In this document: in pieces, positions 23,517 through 33,300 of the stretch | Position numbering within the stretch: the stretch's first letter is position 1 | Layout of the letters: every line of letters begins with the position of its first letter | From: Ekhidna sp051379705 | Lineage (GTDB): Bacteria > Bacteroidota > Bacteroidia > Cytophagales > Cyclobacteriaceae | NCBI RefSeq assembly: GCF_051379705.1 | Contig: NZ_CP179868.1 | Location: 3,903,349-3,967,348, forward strand | Length of the DNA: 64,000 bases | Reading direction: 5' to 3' | Notes under the pieces: generated by a model | Database searches by the model: none | Told to the model about the DNA's origin: nothing | What the model saw: the letters and a program-made list of their open reading frames with translations, nothing else | Program-made: the position numbers and the translations under genes

Positions 23517-23542
23517 AAATCGTGTAACTAAATGCACGATTT
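23517..23542. promoter_or_regulatory. Inverted repeat, candidate operator of the RND operon
   Basis: AAATCGTG (23517-23524) and CACGATTT (23535-23542) form a perfect 8-bp inverted repeat with a 10-bp spacer, 34 bp before the adaptor ATG at 23577. The geometry suits a dimeric repressor. No TetR or MarR gene is adjacent. Confidence 0.45.
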
Positions 23543-23576
23543 CACCATTAAGGTATGTGACACGACACTACTTATC

Positions 23577-24770
23577 ATGAAGAGAAAACTAATCATCATT
23601 CTATCCTCAGTAGGGATACTAGTGTTAGCCGTTGTGCTAGCCGGGGCTTTTGCCGAACAAAAAGAAGATCCAAAGAATCAAAGACCTCAGGCGGTTACCA
23701 AAACCGTGCAAACCAAGCAGGTAAATTACCAAACCATACAAACTGATGTGGTTTCATACGGAAGAGTACAAACGGCTCAAACGCTGGATCTTCTATCAGA
23801 GGTTTCCGGGAGGATGTATCAGGGGAAAGTAAGGCTAAAGGCGGGCGAACGTTTCCGAAAAGGAGATTTGCTCTTTTACATTGATGATAAAGAGCCCGTA
23901 TTAAATCTCAAATCTCAAAAAAGTAATTTCCTTAGGGATTTGGCAGGTATTCTGCCGGATATGAAAGTTGACTTTAACGACAACTTCGAAGCATGGAAAG
24001 CATACTTCAATTCGCTTGATATCGATAAGAAGTTTGGCCCATTGCCGGAGGCTACTTCAGAAAAGGAAAAAATATTTCTTGCAACAAAGGGAATTTACAG
24101 CACTTACTATACCATTAAGAGTGCGGAAGCAAGGTTGGACAAGCATCGCTATTATGCTCCGTTCGACGGGAGTATCATGGAAGTAACCCTGCAATCAGGA
24201 TCGTTCATTAATCCGGGTGTAAGTATTGGTAAGGTGATGAGAAGAGGAGTACATGAACTTAAGGTTGCGATTGAGACCAAAGACATCCCTTGGATCAAAG
24301 ACAATTCTCCGGTAAAAATCTATTCTGATGAGACGGATCAATACCTGGAAGGTCGTGTTACGCGAATCAGTGATTTTGTAAATCAAAATACGCAATCAGT
24401 GGATGTATTTATAGCAATCCAATCTTCTGAGAGTAAGATATACGATGGCCAATTCTTTCAAGCTGCGATACCGGCCCGAACAATTAAGGATGGGATGATC
24501 ATGCCAAGGAATGCCATTTACAATGGTAATGAGGTATTTGTGGTAGAAGATACGCTGCTTAAAGTCAGAAAGATCAACGTGATCCGTTTAGCCGATGAAG
24601 AAGCAATCGTCAGTGGATTGGATCGTGGAGTTGATTTAGTAATCGAGCCATTGATCGGCGGTTTCAATAACATGGTTGTTGAAAAACAAGAAGTGAAAGA
24701 CATTGATTTTGAACTTGGTGAAGCAGAAGAAGCGGTAAATACCGGTCAAGCTCCAACAGCATCTAACTAA
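23577..24770 (+). CDS. RND efflux periplasmic adaptor (membrane fusion protein)
   Basis: A protein of about 397 residues from the ATG at 23577, chosen because it opens an N-terminal hydrophobic anchor (MKRKLIIILSSVGILVLAVVLAG). The adaptor pattern is visible: a lipoyl half with GRVQTAQTLDLLSEVSGRM and RLKAGERFRKGDLLFYID, a short helical region, a second lipoyl half with RYYAPFDGSIMEVTLQSGSFINPG, and a beta-barrel domain (GRVTRISDFVNQNTQSVDVFIAI). It links the inner-membrane pump and the TolC-like channel encoded next. The tail is acidic. First gene of a three-gene operon; 11 bp to the pump. Confidence 0.9.
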   Translation: MKRKLIIILSSVGILVLAVVLAGAFAEQKEDPKNQRPQAVTKTVQTKQVNYQTIQTDVVSYGRVQTAQTLDLLSEVSGRMYQGKVRLKAGERFRKGDLLFYIDDKEPVLNLKSQKSNFLRDLAGILPDMKVDFNDNFEAWKAYFNSLDIDKKFGPLPEATSEKEKIFLATKGIYSTYYTIKSAEARLDKHRYYAPFDGSIMEVTLQSGSFINPGVSIGKVMRRGVHELKVAIETKDIPWIKDNSPVKIYSDETDQYLEGRVTRISDFVNQNTQSVDVFIAIQSSESKIYDGQFFQAAIPARTIKDGMIMPRNAIYNGNEVFVVEDTLLKVRKINVIRLADEEAIVSGLDRGVDLVIEPLIGGFNNMVVEKQEVKDIDFELGEAEEAVNTGQAPTASN

Positions 24771-24781
24771 AGCGAAGCATC

Positions 24782-27700
24782 ATGACGTTTATAAAAAATC
24801 TGGTAGAGTATTTTGTTAAGTTTCCCATACTGGCAAATATTCTAATTGCTCTGACTTTGATTGGCGGCATTGTTGCCATTGCAAATACCAAAAAGTCCTT
24901 CTTTCCCACACGGAGTGATCGAAACATCAATATCACGGTAGCTTATCCAGGAGCATCTCCCGAGGAGATGGAGGAAGGAGTGACCCTCAAGATAGAAGAG
25001 GCCATCAATTCAATCGCAGGTATCGATGAGATCATGTCCACGTCTTCTGAGAATTCGGCCAATATCACACTTGTTACTTTCGACAATTTTGATATCGATG
25101 ATATTTACACAGAAGTGAAAAATGCTGTCGATGGTATTAATTCATTCCCTGCTGGAGCAGAAAAGCCCATCGTATTCAAGCAGAAGCAAAGATCCACCGC
25201 GCAGTGGCTAGGACTTACCGGAGATGTAGATTTAAGAACCCTAAAGAAGTTTGCCGAGGAAATAGAAGATGACCTGCTGGCTAACGATGCGATATCACAA
25301 GTTAATGTCAGCGGTTTTCCCGCACTGGAAGTTTCCATAGAGGTGAGTGAGCAGGACCTTTTGCGATACAATCTGACGTTTGATCAGGTAGCAAATGCAG
25401 TCAGGCAAAATAATAGGGACATTTCAGCAGGATCTGTAAAATCAACCAAGGAAGAAATTTTAATTCGATCCAAGGCCAAAGAGACAGAAGCATCGGACAT
25501 TTCGAATATCGTTGTAAGAAGCAATCAAGATGGAAGCGAAATACTTTTAAAAGACATTGCAGTCATCAAAGAGCAGTTTGCTGATGTGCCCTCCAAAGCC
25601 ATGCTGAGCGGAAAAGAGGCTGTATTCATTGAGGTGAGAAAGCTGGAGACGGAAGATTTGGAGGAGATCTCGGAGGTTGTAAATGCTTACGTAGACGATT
25701 TCAATGCCAAGAATAACTCGGTAGAACTACATATGACGTGGGATTTTATGAGCATGCTCAATCAACGCCTTGACTTACTTACCAACAATGGCATGCTTGG
25801 ACTGCTACTGGTATTGATTTCACTTGGCTTATTCCTGAGCCTGAGATTATCCTTCTGGGTGGCATGGGGTATTCCTTCATCCTTCCTTGGCATGTTTATC
25901 CTTGGTGCTTTTGTGGGCTTAACCATTAACATGATTTCCTTATTCGGAATGATTCTGGTAATCGGAATTCTTGTGGATGATGGAATTGTGATTGCAGAAA
26001 ACATTTACTCACATTTCGAGAAACACGGCAATCCGATAAAAGCGGCTGTGAACGGTACAATAGAAGTGCTTCCGGCAGTATTTACTTCTGTAACAACTAC
26101 GATCGTAGCATTTACACCTTTGCTTTTGCTTACAGGTGGTTTTGAATTTCTCAGAGACATGGCCTTTGTTGTTTGCTTTAGCTTGGGCTTTTCCTTGCTT
26201 GAAGCTTTCTTCGTCTTGCCGGCACACCTTGCGAGCAAGAGAGTTTTGAAAGTGAAGAAAGAGGATACCAGAAGCTACAAAGTGAGAAAAACACTGAATG
26301 GCGTAATTGACTACATGCGAGATAATATTTATGGAAGAGGCTTGAGGTTTACCATGCAAAACCGATGGGTGTCGCTATCCATGCTTGCTGGCTTCCTGAT
26401 CATTATTATGGGATTGCTTGCCGGAGGTCAGATCAAAGCCACATTCTTCCCCCAAATCCCTTTCAACAGCTTTAATGTGAACATTGCATTCAAGCCAGGA
26501 GAAAGGGAGCAGAAAGTAGAAAAATATATCGCGAGGTTTGAAGATGCCATTTGGAAAGTAAATGATGATCTGAAAGCCAAATTTGAAATTGACGAGGATA
26601 TCATAAACAATACATTCTCAAACATTGGATTTTCACAATGGGAATCTGGTTCGCATACAGGTTCTATCAACATATTCTACAAGGAATTAGATGATTACGG
26701 AATCAACCAATTCGACTTGATCGGAATGATCAGAAAAGAAATCGGTCCTGTTGCAGAAGCAGAGAAGTTTGCCATCGGCGGAGGCAATCGGTTTGGTAAG
26801 CCGGTATCTATGCGACTGATGGGTAAAAACTATGAGGAACTAGGTGAGGCCAAGCAGTTTCTGAAAGAAGAGCTTGCGGAAATCGCGGATCTTAAAGAAA
26901 TAGAAGATAATGTGCCCGTAGGTAGGAGAGAGATGCTTTTTGATCTCAGACCGGAAGCGTACTTCCTGGGGTTAAATCACAACGACATTACCAAGCAAAT
27001 GCGCCAGGGTTTCTTCGGTGAGGAAGTTCAGCGATTCATGAAAGGCAATGATGAGTTGAGAGTATGGGTTCGCTATCCTGAATCAGGTAGAAAGAGCATC
27101 AATCAGCTGGAAGATATTAAGATCAAGACGCCAACGGGTCAGGAATTTCCATTGACGCAGTTAGCAGAATATAAAATTGAAAGAGGTGTTTCAGGTATTA
27201 AACACTACAACACTTCAAGAGCCATTACTGTAGAGGCAGAGATGATTGATCCATTTGGTGAAGTTCCTCCGATACTGCAGAAAATCCGCGAGGAAATTGT
27301 GCCTGAGCTAAATGAAAAGTTCCCGTCGGTGATCGTAGATTATGGTGGCCAATCGCAACAAAGTGCACGAGCAGGGCAAGAGATCGGACTCTATTTCGGA
27401 GGTGCATTCTTGCTTATTTTCTTTATACTGATGATCACCTTCCGATCGTACTATCAAGCGGTGTTGATCATCATGATGATCCCACTAGGTTGGTTCGGCG
27501 CTATTCTCGGACATGGAATTGAAGACTGGATATCTCCGGGCAAAGAACTTCCTGTGTCACTATTAAGTGTTTGGGGAATGGTAGCACTATCCGGTGTGAT
27601 CATTAACGATGCGGTTGTTTTCTTATCCAAATTCAATATGCTCGTGAAGAATGAAGGGATGACTGTGTATCAGGCGGCTTACAATGCCGGATTATCCAGG

Positions 27701-27991
27701 TTCCGCCCAATCATTCTCACATCTATGACGACAGTTCTTGGTTTATACCCGCTGATTAAGGAAACCAGTTTTCAGGCACAATTCCTGATTCCGATGGCGA
27801 TCTCTGTGGCTTATGGCGTATTGATCGGAACATTTATCATTCTGCTATTCTTCCCGGTATTTATTGTGATGTTCAATGATATTCGAAGAGCCGCTAAATG
27901 GTTGTGGACAGGGAAGAAGCCGTCAAGAGAAGATGTGGAACGTGTGCTGATAGATCAACGGCGAATAGAAGAATACAAAGAATCAGCTTAA
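24782..27991 (+). CDS. RND efflux transporter permease
   Basis: A 1069-residue inner-membrane pump of AcrB type. TM1 follows the N-terminus (ILIALTLIGGIVAIANTKKSFFP), two large periplasmic loops follow TM1 and TM7, and the proton-relay motif GILVDDGIVIAENIY sits in TM4 near residue 400 with its two aspartates. The C-terminal half has LSGVIINDAVVFLSKFN. The closest groups transport hydrophobic or amphiphilic compounds; substrate cannot be told from sequence. It works with the adaptor upstream and the TolC-like channel 34 bp downstream. Proton-driven export is family knowledge. Confidence 0.92.
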   Translation: MTFIKNLVEYFVKFPILANILIALTLIGGIVAIANTKKSFFPTRSDRNINITVAYPGASPEEMEEGVTLKIEEAINSIAGIDEIMSTSSENSANITLVTFDNFDIDDIYTEVKNAVDGINSFPAGAEKPIVFKQKQRSTAQWLGLTGDVDLRTLKKFAEEIEDDLLANDAISQVNVSGFPALEVSIEVSEQDLLRYNLTFDQVANAVRQNNRDISAGSVKSTKEEILIRSKAKETEASDISNIVVRSNQDGSEILLKDIAVIKEQFADVPSKAMLSGKEAVFIEVRKLETEDLEEISEVVNAYVDDFNAKNNSVELHMTWDFMSMLNQRLDLLTNNGMLGLLLVLISLGLFLSLRLSFWVAWGIPSSFLGMFILGAFVGLTINMISLFGMILVIGILVDDGIVIAENIYSHFEKHGNPIKAAVNGTIEVLPAVFTSVTTTIVAFTPLLLLTGGFEFLRDMAFVVCFSLGFSLLEAFFVLPAHLASKRVLKVKKEDTRSYKVRKTLNGVIDYMRDNIYGRGLRFTMQNRWVSLSMLAGFLIIIMGLLAGGQIKATFFPQIPFNSFNVNIAFKPGEREQKVEKYIARFEDAIWKVNDDLKAKFEIDEDIINNTFSNIGFSQWESGSHTGSINIFYKELDDYGINQFDLIGMIRKEIGPVAEAEKFAIGGGNRFGKPVSMRLMGKNYEELGEAKQFLKEELAEIADLKEIEDNVPVGRREMLFDLRPEAYFLGLNHNDITKQMRQGFFGEEVQRFMKGNDELRVWVRYPESGRKSINQLEDIKIKTPTGQEFPLTQLAEYKIERGVSGIKHYNTSRAITVEAEMIDPFGEVPPILQKIREEIVPELNEKFPSVIVDYGGQSQQSARAGQEIGLYFGGAFLLIFFILMITFRSYYQAVLIIMMIPLGWFGAILGHGIEDWISPGKELPVSLLSVWGMVALSGVIINDAVVFLSKFNMLVKNEGMTVYQAAYNAGLSRFRPIILTSMTTVLGLYPLIKETSFQAQFLIPMAISVAYGVLIGTFIILLFFPVFIVMFNDIRRAAKWLWTGKKPSREDVERVLIDQRRIEEYKESA

Positions 27992-28025
27992 CAGTACAGT
28001 AACCTAAGACTACATACAACTCAAC

Positions 28026-29381
28026 ATGAAGAAACTCATTTTTTCACTTGGAATACTATGCCTTTTTCAGGCAAACAGTCAGGAGTCTCTTTCGCTTTCT
28101 GATGCGATCCAGATTGGGCTTCAGCGCAACTACGGAATACAGATTGAGCAAGGCAATTTGGAAGTGGCTCAGAACAACAATAACTGGGGAGAAGCCGGAA
28201 GATGGCCAACGATTACATTAAATGTAAATCAGAACAACAACCTCACAGATAATGTAAAAGTGGCATTTCCTACAGCTACACAAGGGCAAACATTATCCAA
28301 CCAGTTGAACCCGGCTGTAAATGTGAACTGGACCATTTTTGATGGATTCCGCGTGAATATCACCAAGAAAAGACTGGAGTTGCTTCAAGCAGAAACCGAC
28401 GGCAATGCATCTATTGTGGTAGCCAATACACTTCAAAGCATCATCCTGGGTTATTACCTCGCGGTATTGGAGCAGGAGCGTTTGGAAGAGTTCCGAAAGC
28501 AGCTGGCACTATCTCGTGATAAGTATGACTATATAAAAATCAAATCAGATCTGGGAGGTGCGGTTACAACAGATGTATTGTTGGAAGAAGGTAATTACCT
28601 GACCGACTCCATCAACTTCATCAATCAGCAGTTGGTGTACAGAAATGCCATTCGTGACTTGAATGTATTGCTTGCAGAAGAAAATGTAGCCAAGACCTAT
28701 ACTTTTTCTGATTCGTTGATCATTCCGGATGAGCAGTATACTTATCAGGATTTGCGAGGGCAGATGCTTAAAGAAAATGTAGACTTGCAAAAGCAGTATA
28801 TCACACAAACACTGCTTGGCCAGGCTACAAAACTGAGCACGGCCGATCGATATCCGACACTATCGTTAAACGCCTCATTTTCAGAGAATAGAAATAGCCT
28901 GGACCTTTCTGAGGCTATCTTTTTTACAGGAAGTGGATTTTCAGGTGGGCCAGATACTCGATTAAATAGTGTTACGGATAATTACACCGCCAACTTCACA
29001 CTTTCATACACATTGTTCAATGGTGGTCGGATTAAACGCGCCATTAAGAATGCAGTTGTGAATGAGCGAATAGGGGAGCTGAGAGTAGATCAGTTAGAAA
29101 ATTCATTGGATCGAGATTTGCTCACCGCTCTTGATAGATACAATATCAGACGTCAGCTTTTCGCTATTAATTCCAGACGTGAGACTGCAGCCAAAACAAA
29201 CCTTGATTTGTCTGAAGAGAAATATAAAAATGGAAGCATCAACTCATTTGACTATCGAGATGTGCAAAACAATTATCTGTCCTCATCTATTCTAAAGCTT
29301 CAAGCTACTTACAACCTGATCAATTCGAAGATAGAGCTCATGAGGCTTACTGGAGGATTGATCCGGGAATACAATCAATAA
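28026..29381 (+). CDS. TolC-family outer membrane channel
   Basis: A 451-residue protein with a signal peptide (LCLFQANSQES) and the two-fold TolC layout: helical coiled-coil stretches and beta segments (VNWTIFDGFRVNITKK near residue 96; FTLSYTLFNGGRIKRAIKNA near residue 325). The two LxxxNxxI-type heptad regions and F-D-G / F-N-G turn are characteristic. It completes the tripartite efflux system with the two preceding genes. Its 3' end overlaps the convergent carboxypeptidase gene by 7 bp. Confidence 0.9.
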   Translation: MKKLIFSLGILCLFQANSQESLSLSDAIQIGLQRNYGIQIEQGNLEVAQNNNNWGEAGRWPTITLNVNQNNNLTDNVKVAFPTATQGQTLSNQLNPAVNVNWTIFDGFRVNITKKRLELLQAETDGNASIVVANTLQSIILGYYLAVLEQERLEEFRKQLALSRDKYDYIKIKSDLGGAVTTDVLLEEGNYLTDSINFINQQLVYRNAIRDLNVLLAEENVAKTYTFSDSLIIPDEQYTYQDLRGQMLKENVDLQKQYITQTLLGQATKLSTADRYPTLSLNASFSENRNSLDLSEAIFFTGSGFSGGPDTRLNSVTDNYTANFTLSYTLFNGGRIKRAIKNAVVNERIGELRVDQLENSLDRDLLTALDRYNIRRQLFAINSRRETAAKTNLDLSEEKYKNGSINSFDYRDVQNNYLSSSILKLQATYNLINSKIELMRLTGGLIREYNQ

Positions 29382-30709
29382 GCGTTTCTAACTTCAATCA
29401 GAAACTGCTCCATGGCATCCTTTACCTCATCCGTTGGTCGAGTGTAATGATTGCTCATGAGCGAAAAGATCATTCGCTTGCCTGAGCGCGTAATCAAATA
29501 GCCACTTAAATTGTGGTTGTTGCTGAGGGTGCCTGTTTTTGCAAATATGAAAGGTGGTTGATACTCATTCGGAAGATATCTTTCCTCGAGTGTGCCCTGT
29601 CCACCAGTTGGCAGGATGGAGGTAAGTCGCTCCCAGCCAAACTCATCCAGACACATCTTGAGCAAGCGAACCTGGTCTACAGGTGCTATGAGGTTGTAGC
29701 GAGACAGACCGGATCCATCTACCCAAACCAGATCATTGAGGCTGATCAGCCAAGTATCTTTCACCGCATTGATAAAAGGTTTTATCTCTTTATAGCCATG
29801 TTTTCTAGCAGCCATTAGCAACAGTTGTTCAGATAAAAAATTGTCACTTGGTTTCATCATTCTGGCCAAAACGGTATCTATAGGTTGTGAAAACAAAGTG
29901 TCTGGGTCAGTGAAAGAAACTATAGACCAGTTGATTTCAGATTGCATCGTATCCTTCAGCAAGTGAAACAAAAGTTCCTTTGAATACTCGAAAGGAATTA
30001 TTCGTTCAAAATCTGAGGTGTCACTTTCCAGATAGGCTTTGAATACATTGTAGTTTAGCTCCCGGTCGACCAATTCACCAGGCTTTGTTTGCTCAAGCAC
30101 CTCCACATATTCCTCAAAAAAGGGAGGAGTGATTGAAAGAGAGTCATTCACTTTTTTTATACTAACTGTGTTGCCGTATATCGGCCACCAGGAACGTTGG
30201 GGTTGGAAGTTATAGATGTAGTCATCCCATGCCCAGCCTGAACCAAAAGGAATTGGGTCCTCCTCCGGCCACACAACTGATATGGCATCTTGCTGATTCA
30301 GGAAATCGAAGGTCTTTTGAGTTTCGAATGGCTTATATAAAAATGTAGGATCTCCGATTGGATACACTAATACACCTGAATCCATTTCTTGATAAACGAT
30401 GGAAGGAAGTGAATCTGTAAACGTCTTCAAGGCTGCATACATCGTTAACAACTTCGTGTTTGATGCCGGAGTGAATTTCAATGTAGAGTTAAAACCAGCT
30501 ATATATTTGTTGGTTTCAACATCGAACAAGCTGAATCCAGTAAACTGATTTGAAAAGACCTCAGACTGTTTTAATAACCTTTCAGTGTCAGTTTCTACAG
30601 CCAGCTGCTTTACGCTTGCACAACTGCCAATAATTAAGACCAGTATAAGCAATATGGACTTTGAAAATGATTTATGGCGAATACAATGAAAGAAATAATA
30701 CTGAATCAT
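29375..30709 (-). CDS. PBP4-type D-alanyl-D-alanine carboxypeptidase/endopeptidase
   Basis: A 444-residue protein with a lipobox-like LVLIIGSCAS at residues 22-32. The three active-site motifs of class C penicillin-binding proteins are present: SNTK (S83, K86), S-D-N near residue 290, and KTG near residue 395 (AKTGTLSNNHN). The enzyme trims or cuts peptidoglycan cross-links in the periplasm. The typical extra domain between motifs 1 and 2 is present, as in DacB. Lipid anchoring would differ from E. coli PBP4; it depends on the ATG at 30709 being used. Confidence 0.88.
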   Translation of the reverse strand: MIQYYFFHCIRHKSFSKSILLILVLIIGSCASVKQLAVETDTERLLKQSEVFSNQFTGFSLFDVETNKYIAGFNSTLKFTPASNTKLLTMYAALKTFTDSLPSIVYQEMDSGVLVYPIGDPTFLYKPFETQKTFDFLNQQDAISVVWPEEDPIPFGSGWAWDDYIYNFQPQRSWWPIYGNTVSIKKVNDSLSITPPFFEEYVEVLEQTKPGELVDRELNYNVFKAYLESDTSDFERIIPFEYSKELLFHLLKDTMQSEINWSIVSFTDPDTLFSQPIDTVLARMMKPSDNFLSEQLLLMAARKHGYKEIKPFINAVKDTWLISLNDLVWVDGSGLSRYNLIAPVDQVRLLKMCLDEFGWERLTSILPTGGQGTLEERYLPNEYQPPFIFAKTGTLSNNHNLSGYLITRSGKRMIFSLMSNHYTRPTDEVKDAMEQFLIEVRNAY

Positions 30710-30840
30710 AGGTTAAATAGGTGACTTAAGCATTTTTCGAGCTATTTTTCCGCTCATAGAGCACTATTTTTTTCGTACTCTTAATTTATTTATTTTGCTC
30801 TCACTAATCTAATCCAAAAGAAACTTCTACCGCTGAACCA

Positions 30841-32124
30841 ATGAGTATTTTAGAATTAATCACGCTTCTTATTTTTCTTGCCGCCGCGTTTACTCTAATT
30901 AACATTACGGTATTGAAACTTCCATCGACCATTGGATTGATGTTCATCGCATTAACCATGTCGGTTACCATCTTGATATTGGGATATTTTGTCCCTTCCA
31001 TTACGGAAGGAGCCGAGCATATAATTGCAGAATTTGACTTTGAGGAAGTACTAATGAATGTGATGCTCAACTTTCTCTTGTTTGCAGGAGCACTGTCTAC
31101 TAACCTAAACAAGCTGATAGAAGAGCGTGTGCCAGTCGTAATACTGGCCACAATCGGTACCCTGATGTCTACCTTTCTGGTCGGTTTTTTAGTATTTAAA
31201 ATTTTCCCATTCATTTTAGGATTTGAAATTGACTTGATATACTGCTTGTTGTTCGGAGCTCTGATTTCTCCTACAGACCCAATCGCAGTGTTAGCCCTGA
31301 CCAAACAATTCGGACTTTCAAAAAAATTAGAAATCAAAATAGCTGGAGAATCACTATTCAATGATGGTGTAGGTGTGGTGATATTTTTAACCATTTTAGG
31401 AATTGCAAAGCACCATGCCGGAATACATGATGAAGGAGGCCATGGTTCTGATGAAATTACTGTTATGAGTGTTGCTACGCTATTTAGTGTAGAGGTCTTT
31501 GGTGGTTTGTTGCTTGGAGCAGTATTTGGATTTATCGGGTTTAAGTTGCTTGACTTTATCGATAATGATCACGTAGAGCTGGAGGTATTGGTCACGTTAA
31601 CCCTTGTAATGGTTGGAGGACGACTGTCATCGATAATTCACGTATCAGCTCCTTTGGCAATGGTAGTGATGGGGCTATTCATTGGAAATCAGGGAAGAGA
31701 TGAAAAACTTGCAAATGCTACTGGTGAATACGTGTTTAAGTTCTGGCACTTGCTTGATGAAGCTTTGAATGCGATTTTGTTTATACTTATCGGACTCGAA
31801 ATGCTAGTCATTGCAGAGTCATTTACTATGAGCAACCTGGCTATCGGAGGAATTGGAATTGTCATTGTGTTGACTGCAAGATTCCTGGGTGTAAGTATTC
31901 CAATCACGGCTATGAGGCGATTCAGGACATTTGAACCAAAAACAATTCAAATTCTAACATGGGGAGGTTTGCGTGGAGGAATCTCCGTGGCACTTGCTCT
32001 ATCACTTACTGATCTTGCCTTTCCTGATCATGTAAAGGATACAATATTATTCACTACATACTGTGTAGTAGTATTTTCAATTTTAGTTCAAGGATTGACG
32101 ATAGGAGCCCTATTGAAAAAATAG
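30841..32124 (+). CDS. CPA1-type Na+/H+ antiporter (NhaP-like)
   Basis: A 427-residue integral membrane protein with about 12 hydrophobic helices. Hallmarks of the CPA1 family are SPTDPIAVLAL near residue 140 and ESLFNDGVGVVIF near residue 168, whose Asp-Asp/Asn residues bind the cation. A histidine-rich loop (KHHAGIHDEGGHGSDE) lies in the middle and is unusual; it might sense pH or bind metal. The protein exchanges Na+ or K+ for protons across the inner membrane. Followed 79 bp later by a GPP34-like gene in the same direction. Confidence 0.88.
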   Translation: MSILELITLLIFLAAAFTLINITVLKLPSTIGLMFIALTMSVTILILGYFVPSITEGAEHIIAEFDFEEVLMNVMLNFLLFAGALSTNLNKLIEERVPVVILATIGTLMSTFLVGFLVFKIFPFILGFEIDLIYCLLFGALISPTDPIAVLALTKQFGLSKKLEIKIAGESLFNDGVGVVIFLTILGIAKHHAGIHDEGGHGSDEITVMSVATLFSVEVFGGLLLGAVFGFIGFKLLDFIDNDHVELEVLVTLTLVMVGGRLSSIIHVSAPLAMVVMGLFIGNQGRDEKLANATGEYVFKFWHLLDEALNAILFILIGLEMLVIAESFTMSNLAIGGIGIVIVLTARFLGVSIPITAMRRFRTFEPKTIQILTWGGLRGGISVALALSLTDLAFPDHVKDTILFTTYCVVVFSILVQGLTIGALLKK

Positions 32125-32203
32125 TCTTTTGGCTGTTCTCTTTTCAGTAAAATTTATGAAATTCGCTGATTGAGGAATATTGCATTTTTAAAAATAACCA
32201 ACT

Positions 32204-32833
32204 ATGAAATTAAGTATCGCTGAAGGATTTTATCTAATCGCTTTAGATGACGAGGAAGGACGAATTTTAGCAGCTGCAGAGAAAACTGTTGTGCCAGGTG
32301 TAATATCGGCATGTATTCTGGAATTGTATCTTCTCAAGAAAATTAAACTTGATGGCGGCAGTATTTCTGTAGTAGATACTATTGGAACTGGTAACGGAAT
32401 ACTTGACAATGTATTGAAGAAATTACAAACAGGTCCTGGGTTGATTGATCAAATCAAAACGCTATCCGGTAAGTTCAAAGACATCCAGGAAGACCTTAAT
32501 GCACTTCTTGTTCAGCGAGGAATTCTAAAAAAAGAGGAAACAAAACTGCTTTGGATTCCACTTTCTGACCGAATGGATAATGCCAACTATGCCTTTGAGC
32601 AAGAGATTAGAAATAACCTCAAGGCTATCGTTTTTAAAAGCGCAAAGCCTTCTCCTGCATTCACAGTTTTATTCTCAATCATCGATGATTGCAACATCTT
32701 AGATGAAGTATTCAAAGACAAAGATGAGTTGATAGATGCAGAGAAAGTTGGTAAAGAAATCGTAGAACGATCCGGAGTTGAAGCTGAGCTTGCGAATGCA
32801 CTCCGAGAGCTAAAATCTTATTTTGGCAGGTAA
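32204..32833 (+). CDS. GPP34 / GOLPH3-like phosphoinositide-binding-fold protein
   Basis: A 209-residue protein that fits the GPP34 (Vps74/GOLPH3) family: the N-terminal LSIAEGFYLIALDDEEGRI signature, the I-S-A-C-I-L-E-L-Y-L helix, LDGGSISVVDT, a middle R-G-I-L-K-K-E-E-T-K segment, and C-terminal TVLFSIIDDCNILDEVF helices. Eukaryotic members bind PI4P and sort Golgi enzymes. Bacterial members are of unknown role and are cytoplasmic. It is expressed with or just after the antiporter. Conserved PI4P-contact residues cannot be checked without an alignment. Confidence 0.8.
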   Translation: MKLSIAEGFYLIALDDEEGRILAAAEKTVVPGVISACILELYLLKKIKLDGGSISVVDTIGTGNGILDNVLKKLQTGPGLIDQIKTLSGKFKDIQEDLNALLVQRGILKKEETKLLWIPLSDRMDNANYAFEQEIRNNLKAIVFKSAKPSPAFTVLFSIIDDCNILDEVFKDKDELIDAEKVGKEIVERSGVEAELANALRELKSYFGR

Positions 32834-32847
32834 ATTACTTTAGTGCG

Positions 32848-32871
32848 GAGGAGTAATTCTAATTACTCCTC
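32848..32871. terminator. Convergent hairpin between GPP34 and lipoprotein genes
   Basis: GAGGAGTAATT and AATTACTCCTC form a perfect 11-bp inverted repeat around CT. It overlaps the last codons of the minus-strand gene (stop at 32863). A T-tract is weak on both sides, so it is a candidate bidirectional terminator only. Confidence 0.45.
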
Positions 32872-33300
32872 TTCATCCCCATTTTTGGTGTTTACCAAAT
32901 CGACCCTTTCCAATTCTGTTAGCTCTTTATTCTCGGTGGCTAAGAATTCCAAAAGTTTAGATTCAAATTCAGCTTGTCCGGAATCTTCCGGGATGCCGTA
33001 CATCCGAGCGTACATCTTATTTTGAAAGTAGGACATGGTTCTCAGATAGGATATTATTGTATCCTGTTTCTCCATTAGCTTATTTGCACGAAAAGCCATG
33101 AATCCGAAACCTTCATGCGGGTTATTGTTGTCTCGTTCGGTTAAAATATATTCCACACCATCTACTTCAACCATCGTGAAATGGGTATCTTCAAAGCTAT
33201 CCTTTACTGCCCTTGGACGAAATTCTTCACCTTCATTAATATCCCGATTTTGACAACCAAGAAGTAGGAATAGCACCCAGATAAATGTTAGCTTCTTCAT
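32863..33300 (-). CDS. Small lipoprotein, hypothetical
   Basis: A 145-residue lipoprotein with SPII signal IWVLFLLLGCQNR. The mature protein is acidic with an E/N/K-rich C-terminus (LERVDLVNTKNGDEEE). I do not recognise it. The start overlaps the stop of the upstream potassium-channel gene by 4 bp (ATGA), so both are co-transcribed. A channel-associated extracytoplasmic role is possible but speculative. Confidence 0.7.
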   Translation of the reverse strand: MKKLTFIWVLFLLLGCQNRDINEGEEFRPRAVKDSFEDTHFTMVEVDGVEYILTERDNNNPHEGFGFMAFRANKLMEKQDTIISYLRTMSYFQNKMYARMYGIPEDSGQAEFESKLLEFLATENKELTELERVDLVNTKNGDEEE

